Below, piece after piece: positions 19,431 to 20,536 of a stretch of 20,536 nt of DNA; within the stretch, counting starts at the first letter, position 1; each line of letters begins with the position of its first letter. Source of the stretch: Pelargonium nanum (Eukaryota > Streptophyta > Magnoliopsida > Geraniales > Geraniaceae); NCBI GenBank assembly GCA_036897485.1, contig JAYMTF010001937.1, positions 1-20,536 of the forward strand, in the 5' to 3' direction. Both the position numbers and the translations under genes were made by a program. The notes beneath the pieces were generated by a model. It ran no database searches. It had not been told where the DNA came from and saw only the letters and a program-made list of their open reading frames with translations.

Positions 19431-19635
19431 GGCAATTTGGGTCATAACCCGTGACACGGCACGAACACGACACGCCATTAAGCAGGTTTGAGTTCAACTT
19501 AAACAGATTCGTGTTGTGTTCGTGTCAAATTTTTCATCCCGTGTAATAATTGTGTCGGGTTTGTGTTGAACCCACATAACCTGCATAACCCGTTTAGTTA
19601 AACGGGTCCTTATCGTGTCATTCGAACTATTTAGA
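19431..19635. mobile_element. hAT-like terminal fragment rich in cgtgtc/cgggt motifs
   Basis: The segment starts with agggctggcaatttgggt and continues with repeated cacgacacg, cgtgttgtgttcgtgtc and taacccg motifs, a well-known composition of plant hAT-derived elements whose end reads agggctggcaat. Motifs recur in both orientations (gtgacacggcacgaacacgac; cgtgttgtgttcgtgtc), so the DNA could fold on itself. No transposase is present and the far terminus is not visible. Confidence 0.45.
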
Positions 19636-19689
19636 CTTATTAAATATCTAACAACCCAGCAAACAGAAAAATATACTACCCACAAAATT

Positions 19690-20000
19690 GCAACCTCATC
19701 ACTATGAGGCAGGAAAGAACCATCCGGTAGGATTTGTTTTAAATCTTTAGGCGTAATTGCCTCTTATATATTGTATTTAATATGGATTCATTCTGTCAAT
19801 AAAACACAACACACAAAAAGCATTTTTATCTCTACAATTTACAAGACATTAGAGCTACTTGTGATTTCAAGTATGGGAGACAACTAACAAACACTCAGTA
19901 GGGCAAGTGGTTGATTTCACTTGATCCCTCGAGGTCTCTGATTTGAGGCTCAGCGTTAAAAAAGTATGGGAGACAACCAACAAAGCATGAAACATGATGA
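19690..20000 (+). mobile_element. Copia-type LTR / primer-binding-site / gag-start relic
   Basis: The stretch around 19760-19840 (a TATA-like element, then attcattctgtcaataaaacacaacacac and pyrimidines) resembles the R-U5 end of a Copia LTR. It is followed by attagagcta near 19850, a decayed form of the tggtatcagagcta primer site complementary to initiator tRNA-Met. A gag-like start, ATGGGAGACAAC, follows shortly after, first at 19872 and again at 19965 because a small insertion duplicated it. No protein domain is long enough to prove the family. Confidence 0.4.
19869..19984. mobile_element. 70-bp tRNA-like insertion with 23-bp target-site duplication
   Basis: AAGTATGGGAGACAACTAACAAA (19869-19891) recurs with one mismatch at 19962-19984. 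The 70 bases between (19892-19961) start with cactcagtagggcaagtgg, which recalls an A-box region. They contain ggtctctgatttgaggctc, which recalls the T-arm/B-box ggttcgagtcc, and end in a short A-rich tail. Size, boxes, tail and duplication fit a very short tRNA-derived SINE or a retroposed tRNA. No acceptor-stem pairing was confirmed. Confidence 0.5.
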
Positions 20001-20260
20001 CACTACCGGAAACGACAATATTTTTTCCGAAGTAGGAAAAGGTAGAAAATGTGACAAAGTTGCAGCATTTAAATAAAAAAAGTTGCAAATTTTTGCGAAA
20101 AGCCACTTCACATCGAGCTCCAAAAAATTGTGACGTACCTGCGATGACGTGATGTCGCAATTTTGCATAAATATATGTCACCAACACGAAATCAAAACGA
20201 CTTATCCTACAAAAATGAGACATCCATATCATTGAAAGGACGTCACAAAATTTGAAAAAC
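20001..20260 (+). mobile_element. CACTA-like transposon end
   Basis: The sequence switches abruptly from the Copia relic to CACTACCGGAAAC at 20001, matching the cactac-x-gaaa terminus of plant CACTA (En/Spm) elements. Short motifs in both orientations follow (gtgacgt, gatgacgtgatgtcgcaa, gacgtcac), as expected for subterminal transposase-binding repeats. The opposite terminus was not found in the window and no transposase is present. Confidence 0.35.
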
Positions 20261-20500
20261 CAATATGCTTAAAAGTCTTGCATCCAAAGACACGTAAATG
20301 GTCATATGAAATATTTTTGACACTACAAATCTTGTTTGGAACATTAGCTTGCAAAAGAATAGAATGTGTGAGATCTAAAACATGAACTGCTCTAGGCAGT
20401 CCGACATGTGAAAGTAAGCATCCGACTCTTTCCATCAATGTCAAGTTCATTCTTTCAACTAACTCATCCAACTTGTTAGAATCTATACATACTATAAAAG
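20260..20500 (-). pseudogene. Copia-type integrase fragment (opposite orientation)
   Basis: The minus strand encodes ELVERMNLTLMERVGCLLSH, then VGLP, and further on ISYDHLRVFGCKTFKHI. This is the C-terminal part of the Copia integrase core: the ERMN region with the catalytic Glu neighbourhood, then the conserved SY-HLRVFGC block. The segment usually containing W and the alanine-rich helix is altered, and the frame is not preceded by the DD part of the DDE triad within the window. It belongs to an inverted or separate Copia copy, because the gag start nearby is on the plus strand. Confidence 0.7.
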
Positions 20501-20536
20501 TTGGATAAAAAAAGAGGTTTATAATGCGTATTAGAG

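Noticed and set aside
20321..20330. Second cactac motif preceded by tga, considered as another CACTA end
   Set aside because: It falls inside the minus-strand integrase coding sequence and lacks a terminal gaaa motif or subterminal repeats.

Overview
This window looks like nuclear DNA from a flowering plant, most likely a eudicot. It is AT-rich, its genes have short GT-AG introns, and two genes belong to plant-specific or plant-typical families. Much of the rest is broken plant mobile DNA: a LINE, Copia-type relics and ends of DNA transposons. Nothing looks prokaryotic, and there is no CRISPR array or operon.

Left part (1-3500). A hAT-like transposon end lies at 1-142. A small intact RING-H2 reading frame follows at 872-1120. 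After it comes a gene graveyard: one sulfate-transporter exon (+), an RNase H-like fragment (-), three VPS2.2-like ESCRT-III exons (-) with in-frame stops, and two exon-like pieces (-) I could not identify. Both recognised host-gene fragments keep splice boundaries, so they arrived as genomic DNA and not as reverse-transcribed mRNA.

Middle (about 3.7-10.2 kb). A nearly full-length L1-type plant LINE on the + strand has an open gag-like ORF1 (DUF4283 plus CCHC knuckle). Its ORF2 (endonuclease, reverse transcriptase, zinc-binding, RNase H) carries about seven frame lesions, and the element ends in a short poly(A). From 10.2 to 12.1 kb there is AT-rich non-coding DNA and a badly decayed Copia gag/protease relic.

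Right part (12.1-19.4 kb) holds the two convincing host genes, both on the + strand. The first is a two-exon gene for a proline/serine-rich protein of the At5g52430 (hydroxyproline-rich glycoprotein family) type. The second is a three-exon gene for an LSI2-like silicon/arsenite efflux transporter of the ArsB/NhaD permease type, with a probable 5'-UTR intron. I see no functional link between them.

Right edge (19.4-20.5 kb). This is a nested transposon deposit: a hAT-like end, a Copia LTR/primer-site/gag-start relic, a 70-bp tRNA-like insertion flanked by a 23-bp target duplication, a CACTA-like end, and a Copia integrase relic in the opposite orientation.

I found no clearly new biological system. 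The most interesting items are the intron-containing gene-fragment mosaic at 1.3-3.5 kb, the 70-bp tRNA-like insertion, a minimal retroposition scar near 16.8 kb, and the LINE inter-ORF segment that is open in two frames.
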